Assembly: GCA_965660815.1 (NCBI GenBank) | Contig: CBFIBG010000093.1 | Coordinates: 1-48,699 of the forward strand | Length of the DNA: 48,699 nt | Direction of reading: 5' to 3' | Source: Glaciecola sp965660815 | GTDB taxonomy: Bacteria > Pseudomonadota > Gammaproteobacteria > Enterobacterales > Alteromonadaceae | Shown here: positions 16,771 through 25,744 of the stretch, piece by piece | How the letters are laid out: each line of letters opens with the position of its first letter | Numbering within the stretch: the first letter of the stretch is position 1 | Position numbers and translations under genes: made by a program | Notes under the pieces: model-generated | Seen by the model: only the letters and a program-made list of their open reading frames with translations | The model's database searches: none | Told to the model about the DNA's origin: nothing

Positions 16771-16795
16771 AAAAGCCCCCGTGAAGGAGGCTTTT
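16771..16795 (-). terminator. terminator between convergent genes
   Basis: AAAAGCCCCC and GGAGGCTTTT flank GTGAA, with one mismatch. Read on the minus strand, the stem is followed by a run of six T's (16774-16769), so it best serves the PEP-CTERM gene. It could work weakly in the other direction too. Confidence 0.75.
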
Positions 16796-16816
16796 CAACT
16801 AACTTTTTGTTTTTAC

Positions 16817-17488
16817 TTACTTTCTAGATGTCCTGTAACCAGCAAAGGCCAGAAGAATCATACCTAAAAGCGCTAAATGAGCCGGCGCTGAAACAGGCAC
16901 ATCATCGTATTCATAAGTCACCAGGATATTTCCACCTGCACTGGTACTAAATTGAGTAATCAAGTTACCCGCTCCAGTTGCGAAAGACTCCGCTAACGCA
17001 TTCAAGTTTAAGTCTATTGTATCCACGCCAGTGAACAGCGCTAATGTCACAGCGTCCGTGTATGTCTCAGACTCAGTTTGTGAAGCAGTCAATTGTTCAT
17101 ATGTAATTCCTGATGTACCGCCAAAGTCCGTTGTACCGTCATAAGCGGTTGCGTTGAATGTTTCGTTCAACGTCGGAATAGTGATAACGAGCGTATTATC
17201 TGTTATCGTTTCACTTAGAGTCATCGTGACTGACAGTGTCGTTATAACAGATGACGGTCCAGCATCAAGGCTTTCAAGTCGAGCATTACCTTCCAAAAAA
17301 CCCTCTAATGAAAACGTTACTGACTCAAGCTCTCTGGTTCCGCCCATATCGTCGAACTTATCGACAGATACCACTTGGTCAAAATTAGTGGTTTGTAACG
17401 GAACTGACGCAGCTACTGTTATGGTCGCAGCATTTGCGTAGCCTGCGGCGAATAACAGTGAAGCACCACAAATAATTTTCTTCAACAT
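16817..17488 (-). CDS. choice-of-anchor E-like secreted protein with PEP-CTERM-like tail
   Basis: A 223-residue exported protein. The signal peptide is residues 1-20 (AGYANA cleavage site). The middle resembles the choice-of-anchor E type of extracellular beta domain: FDQVVSVDKFDD (37-48), then alternating Thr/Ser-rich strands. The tail VPVSAPAHLALLGMILLA is followed by GYRTSRK, which is a short motif, a hydrophobic helix and a basic end, the layout of exosortase sorting signals. The usual Pro-Glu-Pro is replaced by Ala-Pro-Ala, a variant I believe occurs in Alteromonadales. PrsT at 9.2-12.0 kb belongs to the same sorting system. Family naming is by pattern only. Confidence 0.72.
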   Translation of the reverse strand: MLKKIICGASLLFAAGYANAATITVAASVPLQTTNFDQVVSVDKFDDMGGTRELESVTFSLEGFLEGNARLESLDAGPSSVITTLSVTMTLSETITDNTLVITIPTLNETFNATAYDGTTDFGGTSGITYEQLTASQTESETYTDAVTLALFTGVDTIDLNLNALAESFATGAGNLITQFSTSAGGNILVTYEYDDVPVSAPAHLALLGMILLAFAGYRTSRK

Positions 17489-17848
17489 GTTTATACCTCG
17501 TTAATAATAGCGGTTATTTGTTCTTGTTTTGTATATTTACTATGCAAAAAACTTACCAAAATAAATTGCACACTAAATTCATACACTTACCAATCGAATA
17601 ACATGACCAAAACGAAATGTGTAAAAAAATCTGACACCAACAATACACAACAGCAATTTCCCCTATGCAACTGCAGATAGGTGCAATGAATAGCTTGTAC
17701 CAAAGAACTAAAAATATTAGGACAATATGTTTAATTTGTCTCAATATTTCTAAAAATTGTCTTTTTTTTAAGAGATAAATAACGCTACACGGATTAAAGT
17801 ATTTATCAGCTTAAATTTAATAAATTAATGTAGGAAATAGCAAAGGAC
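17489..17848. other. intergenic region upstream of the exporter operon
   Basis: About 360 A/T-rich bases between divergent genes. I looked for a small precursor peptide with a double-glycine leader and found none on either strand; a minus-strand, TTG-started, Cys-rich ORF (17553-17744) looks spurious. Promoters for both flanking genes should lie here, but none is convincing. Confidence 0.5.
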
Positions 17849-19123
17849 ATGCAACGAACTGACAATAATCAAGACTCGGGTCTCTATAGGAAAGAAGCTT
17901 TAGACGCATTTGTTAATAAAGAGCTAGGCAAGGTCACCATTCGCCCAAAATCAGCACATATAATAAGTGGTTTGGTTTTTGGGGCACTGTTTTTTATGTG
18001 CTTGGTATTCGTTTTCACGCAGCCGATATATAAAACATCTGTTGTATCGGGCTGGGTAGAAAACGATGTAAAAGCAACTTCTATTCGCAATAAAGAAGCC
18101 GGTAGCACAGTATTAAACGTCTTTGTCAAAAATGGTGAGATTGTAAATAACGGGCAATTACTTGCTACCGTAATTCGTCCTTACGCCTCCATGTTATCCC
18201 AAAAGCAAATAAACGAAAAACTTACCATAATAGAACAAAAGCGTATTCAAAATATCTTAGTATTAAAAAAACAACTTGATAAAGCTTCTTTGTTAATCAA
18301 TGGCTTTAGCCTTGATTTATCTGCGAATGAAAAGCGAATCCAACTGCTCAAAGAGCAACAAAAACAAAATGAAGCCTTGAGCCAAAGTTCTGTGCAACTT
18401 CAAAATTCTATCGATACACTTGCCAAAAAAGGTCTTTTATCGAACCAAGAAAGAACTAGTCACCAAGTAAGATTGCAAAATATTAAAAATCAAGAGATTG
18501 AGATATCGCTTACCTTGCAACAATTGTTCAGCCAAAACACTCAAACCTTAGAAAAGATAGAACAAACAAAGCTAGATATAAGTAGGCTTAAAGAGTCTAT
18601 TAAACTTGTAAACATTGAATCTAATGAGCAGGTCTTAGACTTTAAACAAAAGGTAACTATAAATGTTGTTGCTCCTGCCAGTGGGATTATAGAAAATCTT
18701 AGCCTACAAAAAGGGGACACGCTCTTAGTTAATCAAATGCTGGCGCATATTAGGCCTCAACAATCAAAATACATTGTAAAACTCGCCATTCCTAACAATA
18801 TTGTGCATCATTTAAATTCAAAGTCTCTGATAAAAGTTCAAGTGGATGGGTTTCCATTTCAACAATTCGGAAGTTTAAAAGGTAAGATAACTTACCTTGA
18901 TAAAACCGTTATGCTTCCTCAAAATTTAACGGACAAACCCATTTCCATCAAACGCCCTGTCTATATTGCCAATGTGGAGGTAACGGAAAGTCAGTCAATT
19001 TCTTTATTGGCTGGTGTGCCAGTCTCGGCCAGCATAGGCATGAAACAAATGACTATTTTTCAGTGGTTGATGCAGCCCATCGCCAAGTCAATCTTTCTTC
19101 AACTTGGAGAGAGTTCAAAATGA
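17849..19123 (+). CDS. HlyD-family periplasmic adaptor (membrane fusion protein)
   Basis: A 424-residue adaptor that would connect the inner-membrane ABC exporter encoded next to an outer-membrane channel. A cytoplasmic N-terminus precedes one membrane helix (about 33-55). A biotinyl/lipoyl-like half motif lies near 75-110, followed by a long coiled coil (about 115-265) and the returning lipoyl half around APASGIIENLSLQKGD (about 276-291). Beta-barrel strands follow to the C-terminus. This is the layout of bacteriocin-type HlyD adaptors. Its stop overlaps the next start (ATGA), so translation of the two is coupled. An AGGA lies just before the ATG. Confidence 0.9.
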   Translation: MQRTDNNQDSGLYRKEALDAFVNKELGKVTIRPKSAHIISGLVFGALFFMCLVFVFTQPIYKTSVVSGWVENDVKATSIRNKEAGSTVLNVFVKNGEIVNNGQLLATVIRPYASMLSQKQINEKLTIIEQKRIQNILVLKKQLDKASLLINGFSLDLSANEKRIQLLKEQQKQNEALSQSSVQLQNSIDTLAKKGLLSNQERTSHQVRLQNIKNQEIEISLTLQQLFSQNTQTLEKIEQTKLDISRLKESIKLVNIESNEQVLDFKQKVTINVVAPASGIIENLSLQKGDTLLVNQMLAHIRPQQSKYIVKLAIPNNIVHHLNSKSLIKVQVDGFPFQQFGSLKGKITYLDKTVMLPQNLTDKPISIKRPVYIANVEVTESQSISLLAGVPVSASIGMKQMTIFQWLMQPIAKSIFLQLGESSK

Positions 19124-21354
19124 GTGCGAGGGCCATGACAACTGAAGGTAAGCTTAATTTTAAATTAAAAAAGAAAGTACCTCTTGTAATGCAGGCAGAG
19201 GCGAGTGAATGTGGGATTGCTTGCTTGGCAATGATTGCTAACTTTCATGGGAACCCAATTGATTTAAGAGAGTTTAGACAGGCTATGCCGGCAAGTTCAG
19301 AAGGTGCGAAGCTATCGGAATTGATCACATACGCACAGCATTTAGGTCTCTCATCAAGAGCAGTAAAAGCAGACTTAAAAGATATTAGCAACTTAATAAC
19401 GCCATGCATTTTGCATTGGGAGTTTTCACATTATGTGGTGCTGACAAGAGTCAACAAACGAACAATCACCATTTTAGATCCAGCCTTGGGAAAAAGAACA
19501 CTTTCTACCAATGAATTTAGTCAAGGGTTCACCGGAATATGTCTGGAATTGACTCAAAATAAGTCTTTAAAAACACGGCGCCCATCTCCCAAATTTAGCC
19601 TTGCCAAGTTAATCACCCCCATTAAGGGGATCAAGAGGCAACTGTCTCTAATATTTGCAGTATCTTTATTAATCCAAGTATTTTCTTTAATCTCACCCTT
19701 GTACATGCAAACTGTAATAGACAAAGTGCTTATAGATTCAAATGACAATATTGTCTTAATACTGGCGCTAGGCTTTGGACTTGTTTTATTACTGGATACC
19801 TTGTGCTCCTTTTTGAGGGAATCCATTGTATTAAGATTTAGCAATGAGTTGAATCTGCACCTTTCAAAAAGTGTGTTATCACACATGTTGCGATTGCCGA
19901 CAGACTATTTTCAAAGACGCCATATGGGCGATATCTTAAGCCGATTTTCTTCACTACAAGCGATAAGAGATGTTATTTCACAAAGTGTCGTTAGTGCGAT
20001 AGTAGACGGGTTATTGGCCATTACAACGTTAATAGTGATGTTTGCATACTCTGTTAAGTTAGCGTTAGTAACGATTGTTTTTGCTTTTATATACAGCATA
20101 CTACGATGGTGGTTATTTTATCCTGTGAAACGTTTAAATCATGAGATATTGCATTCCTCCGCCAAACAACAAAGTTTTCTAATGCAAAGTTTGCGAGCAA
20201 TAAGAACGATTAAACTGTCCAACAGTGAAGCTAAAACAGAATCGAAATGGTTGAATTACTTCGTTGACAACGCCAATCAACGGATCAAATTGGGTCAATG
20301 GAATATTGGTTTTTCGACTTGTAACAAAGCCCTGTTTGGTCTAGAAAATATATTGATAGTATACTTTGCTGCGCACTTAGTCATGGACAATTCATTCACT
20401 GTTGGGATGCTTATTGCGTTTGTCAGTTTTAAGAATCAGTTTTTGTCTGCACACGCTGCGTTTTTAGAAAAATGGATTGAATATAAAGTATTAGACGTTC
20501 ATCTTCACAGGTTAGATGATGTGATTAATCATCCGACTGAGGCCTCTGCATTTAATCACAGTCAAGGTACCACGAATGATATTGACCACAACGCTGAAGA
20601 ACGGCTTGCAAGCAACCCATTGGCCAAAGCACAAAACAATAGAGTATCAAGCTTTTACGATACAAATGAAAAAGATATTTCAATTGAGATTAAAAACTTA
20701 AGCTTTAAATATCACCCTCATCAGCAGTTTGTGTTTAGTGATGTCAACCTTCGCATTAACACTGAAAGCTTTATCGCAATCGTAGGAGCGAGTGGATGCG
20801 GAAAATCATCATTTCTTAATTGCCTATTAGGATTAACCGCTCCACATACCGGCCAAGTTTTATTTAACGAACAATTACTGACGCCACAAACAAGAAATAT
20901 GTTTAATATAGCAGCAGTCCTACAAAGTGACAGTTTGCTGACCGGTTCGGTACTCGATAATATTTGCAACTTTGCCGAGCATATTGATGTAGAAAAAGCT
21001 TTGGAGGCTGCTCAGTTAGCATGTATCCATAACGACATTATGGCCATGACTATGCAGTATCAAACCCTCATAGGCGACATGGGCGATAGTTTGAGTGGAG
21101 GACAAAAACAACGAATATTACTCGCCAGAGCATTTTATCAAAAACCACAACTTTTAATATTAGATGAAGCCACTAGCCATTTAGATTTAGAGACAGAAAA
21201 ACAAGTTTGTAATCATCTACAGCATCTTAATTCGGCCATAGTGATGGTGGCTCACCGACCACAAACTATTTCAACTGCAAATCAAATTTTTTCATTATCG
21301 TCAAAAGGACTTACTGAGTTAAAGACTAATGACGATGTTTTATCATTATCTTAA
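19120..21354 (+). CDS. peptidase-containing ABC exporter (C39 bacteriocin type)
   Basis: A 744-residue PCAT-type exporter that would cleave a leader from its cargo and export it with ATP. The N-terminal C39 peptidase has catalytic Cys31 (EASECGIACLAM), His104 (FSHYVVL) and Asp120 (ILDPALG), so it looks active. Six membrane helices span about 175-460. The nucleotide-binding domain has Walker A GASGCGKSS (556-564), signature LSGGQ (658-662), Walker B LLILDEAT (678-685) and His712. The start is ATG 19120, overlapping the adaptor stop and preceded by GGAGAG; an in-frame upstream ATG at 19063 lies inside the adaptor gene. A poorly conserved linker (about 475-515) is longer than usual. Confidence 0.93.
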   Translation: MSARAMTTEGKLNFKLKKKVPLVMQAEASECGIACLAMIANFHGNPIDLREFRQAMPASSEGAKLSELITYAQHLGLSSRAVKADLKDISNLITPCILHWEFSHYVVLTRVNKRTITILDPALGKRTLSTNEFSQGFTGICLELTQNKSLKTRRPSPKFSLAKLITPIKGIKRQLSLIFAVSLLIQVFSLISPLYMQTVIDKVLIDSNDNIVLILALGFGLVLLLDTLCSFLRESIVLRFSNELNLHLSKSVLSHMLRLPTDYFQRRHMGDILSRFSSLQAIRDVISQSVVSAIVDGLLAITTLIVMFAYSVKLALVTIVFAFIYSILRWWLFYPVKRLNHEILHSSAKQQSFLMQSLRAIRTIKLSNSEAKTESKWLNYFVDNANQRIKLGQWNIGFSTCNKALFGLENILIVYFAAHLVMDNSFTVGMLIAFVSFKNQFLSAHAAFLEKWIEYKVLDVHLHRLDDVINHPTEASAFNHSQGTTNDIDHNAEERLASNPLAKAQNNRVSSFYDTNEKDISIEIKNLSFKYHPHQQFVFSDVNLRINTESFIAIVGASGCGKSSFLNCLLGLTAPHTGQVLFNEQLLTPQTRNMFNIAAVLQSDSLLTGSVLDNICNFAEHIDVEKALEAAQLACIHNDIMAMTMQYQTLIGDMGDSLSGGQKQRILLARAFYQKPQLLILDEATSHLDLETEKQVCNHLQHLNSAIVMVAHRPQTISTANQIFSLSSKGLTELKTNDDVLSLS

Positions 21355-21368
21355 ATTAAGGAAAATTT

Positions 21369-21611
21369 ATGTTAAATAATCTACACCTTCTAACCGATAG
21401 AGAGCAGCAAATTGCTAATAAAATTGTAGAAGGATTGCCCAACAAAACAATTGCTGATGAATTATTTATAAGCGAGAGAACGGTAAAGTTTCACTGTGCA
21501 AATATTTATAGAAAATTGTCACTAAGAAGTCGCCATGCGCTAATTGTTATGTACTACAGCGAACTTTACAGTAGAGGTTACAAATCGTTTGGATTAGACA
21601 GGGGGGTTTGA
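21369..21611 (+). CDS. stand-alone LuxR-type DNA-binding protein
   Basis: An 80-residue protein that is nothing but a LuxR/GerE helix-turn-helix domain: LTDREQQIANKIVEGLPNKT (8-27), then the recognition region ISERTVKFHCANIYRKL (34-50). No receiver or ligand-binding domain precedes it. It starts 14 bases after the exporter stop with a good AAGGAAA site, so it is the third gene of the hlyD-ABC operon. It could regulate the exporter or its cargo gene, which is inference from position. Confidence 0.88.
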   Translation: MLNNLHLLTDREQQIANKIVEGLPNKTIADELFISERTVKFHCANIYRKLSLRSRHALIVMYYSELYSRGYKSFGLDRGV

Positions 21612-21630
21612 TTATTTGTAAATGTTTAGA

Positions 21631-21675
21631 GACTTATTCTATCTTGTCTTTGTATAACAGCGGGTTGAATAAGTC
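21631..21675. repeat. 9-bp inverted repeat at convergent junction
   Basis: GACTTATTC (21631-21639) and GAATAAGTC (21667-21675) are perfect complements with a 27-base loop, overlapping the tamB stop. It may act as a weak bidirectional terminator between luxR and tamB, but there is no T-tract next to the stem. Confidence 0.35.
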
Positions 21676-24600
21676 ACTCACCTCTAGTGATTTCGTAAAA
21701 TAAATCAACAGCACTGGTGGCTCCGCTTCTTGCCTCAATATAAAGTTGAGGCATAAGCTGATATTTGAGAATTAATTCACTGGCTTGATCAAAAAGGCCT
21801 ACCCCATAAGTAATTTGAATATTGTCAGATATCCTCCCCGACAATTGAACCTGCGTATTTTCGCCCTGTCCCGCCGTTTGCAGATTTAATGAGTCAAATC
21901 CCAGACTTTGTCCTAATTTATTTATACCGTTTTCACTATTGCCAATGCCAAAGCTTACAAGCGCATTAACCAACATAACATTGTTGGAGGTACCTTCTCC
22001 TCCGTCTAAGTCGGTTCCTTGTAATAAATAAGATAGCTGTCTAGCTTGAATCATCGTGGGCTCTGAGAATAGCTCTACTTTTGGAACGACAGGATTTCCA
22101 CTTACTCTGATGCCAGCTATTACGTTGTCAGCGGTGTTTAACGGATTTCGAATAGCGGTAATATCGAACTGCGGGAGATTAGGAACGCCATTGAAAAAAA
22201 TTACGCCCTTTTGGATTTGTAGGTTTTGTCCGTATGCATCATAACTGCCACTTAAAGTATTGATTGACCCATAGACAAGTGTCTGCATAGGCGAGTAAGT
22301 GTTTTCTTTAACATTTTTTTCCTGCTTAACAGTAACTCTCAAATCTCCTTGCAATGTAGCATCAAGGTCAAGGGCGCTTATTTCTACTCTTCCTTGTTTA
22401 GCCGGATCTATAACAATTTGCATGTCTACGTTTAATCCAATAGGCAGCACAGGCGGTTCTTGCTTCCCCCCTAAAATGAGTACATCGCTTGATGGCGCTC
22501 TAGCACTTTGAGGTAAAGACTTGATACTCATGTCCGCTTTTGGAATAGTGACTGAGCCAGATATTTCTAAATTATCAGGATCAAGTTTAAATTTAATATC
22601 CGGTGACGCCACAATACTCTGATCTGCCACCGCAAGTTGTAATTCTTGCCCAGTTATTTCACCGTCGATTTGAATCGTTTCATCGATATTTAATTTCGCT
22701 TTATATTCGGCATCACCATTCCCTAGTTCAAACTCTCCCTTTATATCAACTTGGTTATTTTCCACTATTATTTCTTGGTTGAAGTTTTTAAGGGGATATG
22801 GATAACTTATTACTGCCAATTCTGCATTTGAAACCGATAGTTCTCCATTAAAAACGGGCTTTTCCAACGGGCCGTCAAACTCAACTCGACCTTGGATTAA
22901 ACCGTCTATTTTTTCTATAGTTGGCACAAACCGCTGTATTGGGGCAAGTATTAACTTGTCAATGCTGACTACACCATTATGCTGCCGAGCATCAGGCCTT
23001 AAATTGGCTTCTGATAGCAGACCAACCGCTCCTGTTTTACTCGTACCAGCATATACGCTAGAGGTCACTTTTTCATTATCCACTAAGAAATTAGCAACGA
23101 CTGCTGTGACGTCTATTTCTTGATCTTGTGTGACTAACTTTGCATCAACGATTAACGATTGTACCAGACCTTCGACTCCGTTATTTGGACTGTATTTTAG
23201 GTCAATACTGGCATTAAGCGGTATTTGAGTGCCTTCATAAAAATAATTCGGAACACTTTGGATTAAAAGCTTATTAAAATTGTAATCGAAAGAAGCCTGA
23301 ACCTGTCCTCGCTTGTTAGTATAATCTAACTGATCAATACATAAGCCTTGATTTTGATTGTCTTTATCTGATGCGTTTGTGTCAATCCAACAATGACTGT
23401 CCAATCTCACTTCTTTAGCGCTGATATAAAGTTCTGTGGGCCGTTGAGTATTTTTATTAATTAATTCAAAGTTAGATAAGCCCCACTGCACTAGGCCTGT
23501 TTGCCACTGCCCTTGCCAAGCTAATTTGTTAGCCGATTGAACTATTTGCCCCTGAAGATTTTGCTTTGTGCTGTAATCTGGATGACTCAACTGCAAGTCA
23601 AGTGTGTGATTGTTTTTATCGCCCAATAATGAAAGCACAACCGTATTAGCGAGGAGTTGAGGACCGGCTATTTCTCGCAATTCTAATTCAATATCAGTTT
23701 TGAAGTCATCCTTTACATCAATATCTACTTTTAACTGACCAGATTGTATTTTTACCTGTTCAAACCTTATCTGTTTGAGAGATAAGTTTGCTAAAACAGC
23801 AGGAGAAAAAATCCCACCATCTATAGTCGCGTCGCCGACAATGGCCCCACGTAAAGAATTATGGAAACTGGATAGGTCTTTAATATCAATATCCAACGTC
23901 AAATTATTATTAATTTGATTCGTCGACTGAGTAACTTCTTGGGCGATATCGATGCTATTTAAATCTGTTGGTAGGGATATTTTTCCTTGAGCTGTTACCG
24001 AATTATTAGACTGGTTAAGTACGAATTGTTGAATGTTTAACACACCCTCTTCGTCTAGCGTTACGTCGCAAAGTAATTCTAAATAAAAGTTTTGCACCTT
24101 TCCTTCGATATCGCTACACAAAATATCAAATGATTTTAACTCTGAGCTGAGAGTGCCTTCTAGTTGAACTTGTCCATTGAGGTCGGTTTGAATTTCATTT
24201 ATCAGACCCTGAACAGCAAGATTTTTGAAATCAAGCTTAGTTTCAAGATTGAGAGCGTGAACTTTATCTTGAGTTTGGGTATCAGCATCGGGTACGCCTT
24301 TGGTAATGCTTGCCCTCGCGCTAGCATTAAATTCGCCTAAATCTCCATCAGTGGAAATATTTTGCACGTTAACTACATTTTCTTTTAAAGATACGTTAGC
24401 GCTTAATTTTATATTCGTTGGCTGTTCAGCCGCCAATACTAAGTCTCCCTCGACATCATAAGAGTCTGTATTGCCGTTTACCAACAAACTAAATGCGTCT
24501 AGTGGCTTAATCGAGGTCTCGAGCCAATTCTCTGTCACTTCGGCCAAACGGTTTCCATTCAAAGAGAGCTTCACCGGCAAACTTCTGTCGGCTATGTTAC

Positions 24601-25744
24601 CTTGAAACTGAGCCTCAAAAATGGGTTCGTTGGAGTTTTGGCCATTCAGGTCTTTCGGCTTCAAATCAGCCGTAAAATCTTCAAGATTTCCTTTAGAGTG
24701 AAAAATTAGTGGAGCTGTATCATTTTTAACTCGCTCTAAATTAGGAGAAACGGATACGCTCGCTTGGTGTTTAAAGCTATTTGACAAATCGACTTTCAGC
24801 GAAGCTTCTATTGATTGAATGTTAACTTTAACCGGCTCAGTGCTAAATTCCAGATTGACTTCTTGGTTTAATAAAGAGGCGTTTAACATTGTATTGCCTG
24901 TGCAAACAGGATCTGAATAATCATTTTTGAAGTCAATCTTTTTCAATTGGTTCAATAGTGCATTATGTTTCAGTGTTGCCACGCTTTGTATAAAACAAAT
25001 ATTAGCAAAAGAGGCATCTGGTGCACGGACGTTTAGAGGGATAAAAATCTTTGGCACAGCAATACCAGAATATTCAAAGTTACTGATTGTTTTTAGAGAT
25101 TGCTCTATTTTCTGATTGACCGTTGTTTCCTCTACAGTTTCAGGTTCTGGAATATTTTGCTTTGTTTGCATTAAATACAACGATTGGAACTGTATTTTTT
25201 TCAGAATAAGTTCTTGGAAAAAAACCAGCTCTATGGCCAGTTCGTGGAGGTCTAGTAAAGGAGCCACTTCTTGTTCGTTTAACTCAGAAAAAATACTCAG
25301 ACGCGCAACAGACATTTGAGAGAGAGTAAAAGGCAAAGGTAGCTTTATATAGTCTTGGGTAAGTTCAGATTTATCATTTGCTGGGGTTGCCGTTTGTTTT
25401 AGTACGACTACCAGCTCTGCAACCTCAAAATTATCGATGCACGCCTCTCCAACAAAAATGCAGTTTATACCCAAGTCAAAGCTGACGTTTTCAGCGGTCA
25501 CTTTTGCTGCTGGGGTATCTATGTTTAATTTGTTGAATACTACTTGACTGTACAAGCTGCCAGTCACGCCACTTAAATCAATACCTTCTTGTTGATTGGC
25601 AAATTTGGTCAGCAATGCCACCCCGAATGAAGAAAAAGCCAATGCCAACAGCAAAACCAATACAGTAACAAGGCATAAAAATGTGTATGAAACTATTTTA
25701 AACCACTTAAAGGGCGCTGAATTTTGTTGATGATTACCGCTCAT
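21674..25744 (-). CDS. tamB: translocation and assembly module protein TamB
   Basis: A very long periplasm-spanning protein (1356 residues; E. coli 1259) that works with TamA in autotransporter assembly and is implicated in phospholipid transport to the outer membrane. One N-terminal membrane helix (about residues 18-42) anchors it. The rest is repetitive beta-strand sequence forming the AsmA-like groove, ending in the DUF490/TamB C-terminal domain (about 1000-1356), with strands such as LVYGSINTLSGSYDAYGQNL. The ATG at 25744 overlaps the tamA stop (ATGA); an in-frame TTG at 25777 lies inside tamA and is not needed. Confidence 0.93.
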   Translation of the reverse strand: MSGNHQQNSAPFKWFKIVSYTFLCLVTVLVLLLALAFSSFGVALLTKFANQQEGIDLSGVTGSLYSQVVFNKLNIDTPAAKVTAENVSFDLGINCIFVGEACIDNFEVAELVVVLKQTATPANDKSELTQDYIKLPLPFTLSQMSVARLSIFSELNEQEVAPLLDLHELAIELVFFQELILKKIQFQSLYLMQTKQNIPEPETVEETTVNQKIEQSLKTISNFEYSGIAVPKIFIPLNVRAPDASFANICFIQSVATLKHNALLNQLKKIDFKNDYSDPVCTGNTMLNASLLNQEVNLEFSTEPVKVNIQSIEASLKVDLSNSFKHQASVSVSPNLERVKNDTAPLIFHSKGNLEDFTADLKPKDLNGQNSNEPIFEAQFQGNIADRSLPVKLSLNGNRLAEVTENWLETSIKPLDAFSLLVNGNTDSYDVEGDLVLAAEQPTNIKLSANVSLKENVVNVQNISTDGDLGEFNASARASITKGVPDADTQTQDKVHALNLETKLDFKNLAVQGLINEIQTDLNGQVQLEGTLSSELKSFDILCSDIEGKVQNFYLELLCDVTLDEEGVLNIQQFVLNQSNNSVTAQGKISLPTDLNSIDIAQEVTQSTNQINNNLTLDIDIKDLSSFHNSLRGAIVGDATIDGGIFSPAVLANLSLKQIRFEQVKIQSGQLKVDIDVKDDFKTDIELELREIAGPQLLANTVVLSLLGDKNNHTLDLQLSHPDYSTKQNLQGQIVQSANKLAWQGQWQTGLVQWGLSNFELINKNTQRPTELYISAKEVRLDSHCWIDTNASDKDNQNQGLCIDQLDYTNKRGQVQASFDYNFNKLLIQSVPNYFYEGTQIPLNASIDLKYSPNNGVEGLVQSLIVDAKLVTQDQEIDVTAVVANFLVDNEKVTSSVYAGTSKTGAVGLLSEANLRPDARQHNGVVSIDKLILAPIQRFVPTIEKIDGLIQGRVEFDGPLEKPVFNGELSVSNAELAVISYPYPLKNFNQEIIVENNQVDIKGEFELGNGDAEYKAKLNIDETIQIDGEITGQELQLAVADQSIVASPDIKFKLDPDNLEISGSVTIPKADMSIKSLPQSARAPSSDVLILGGKQEPPVLPIGLNVDMQIVIDPAKQGRVEISALDLDATLQGDLRVTVKQEKNVKENTYSPMQTLVYGSINTLSGSYDAYGQNLQIQKGVIFFNGVPNLPQFDITAIRNPLNTADNVIAGIRVSGNPVVPKVELFSEPTMIQARQLSYLLQGTDLDGGEGTSNNVMLVNALVSFGIGNSENGINKLGQSLGFDSLNLQTAGQGENTQVQLSGRISDNIQITYGVGLFDQASELILKYQLMPQLYIEARSGATSAVDLFYEITRGE

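Noticed and set aside
17553..17744. Cys-rich, hydrophobic minus-strand ORF considered as exporter cargo
   Set aside because: It starts at TTG, is on the wrong strand for the operon and lacks a double-glycine leader.
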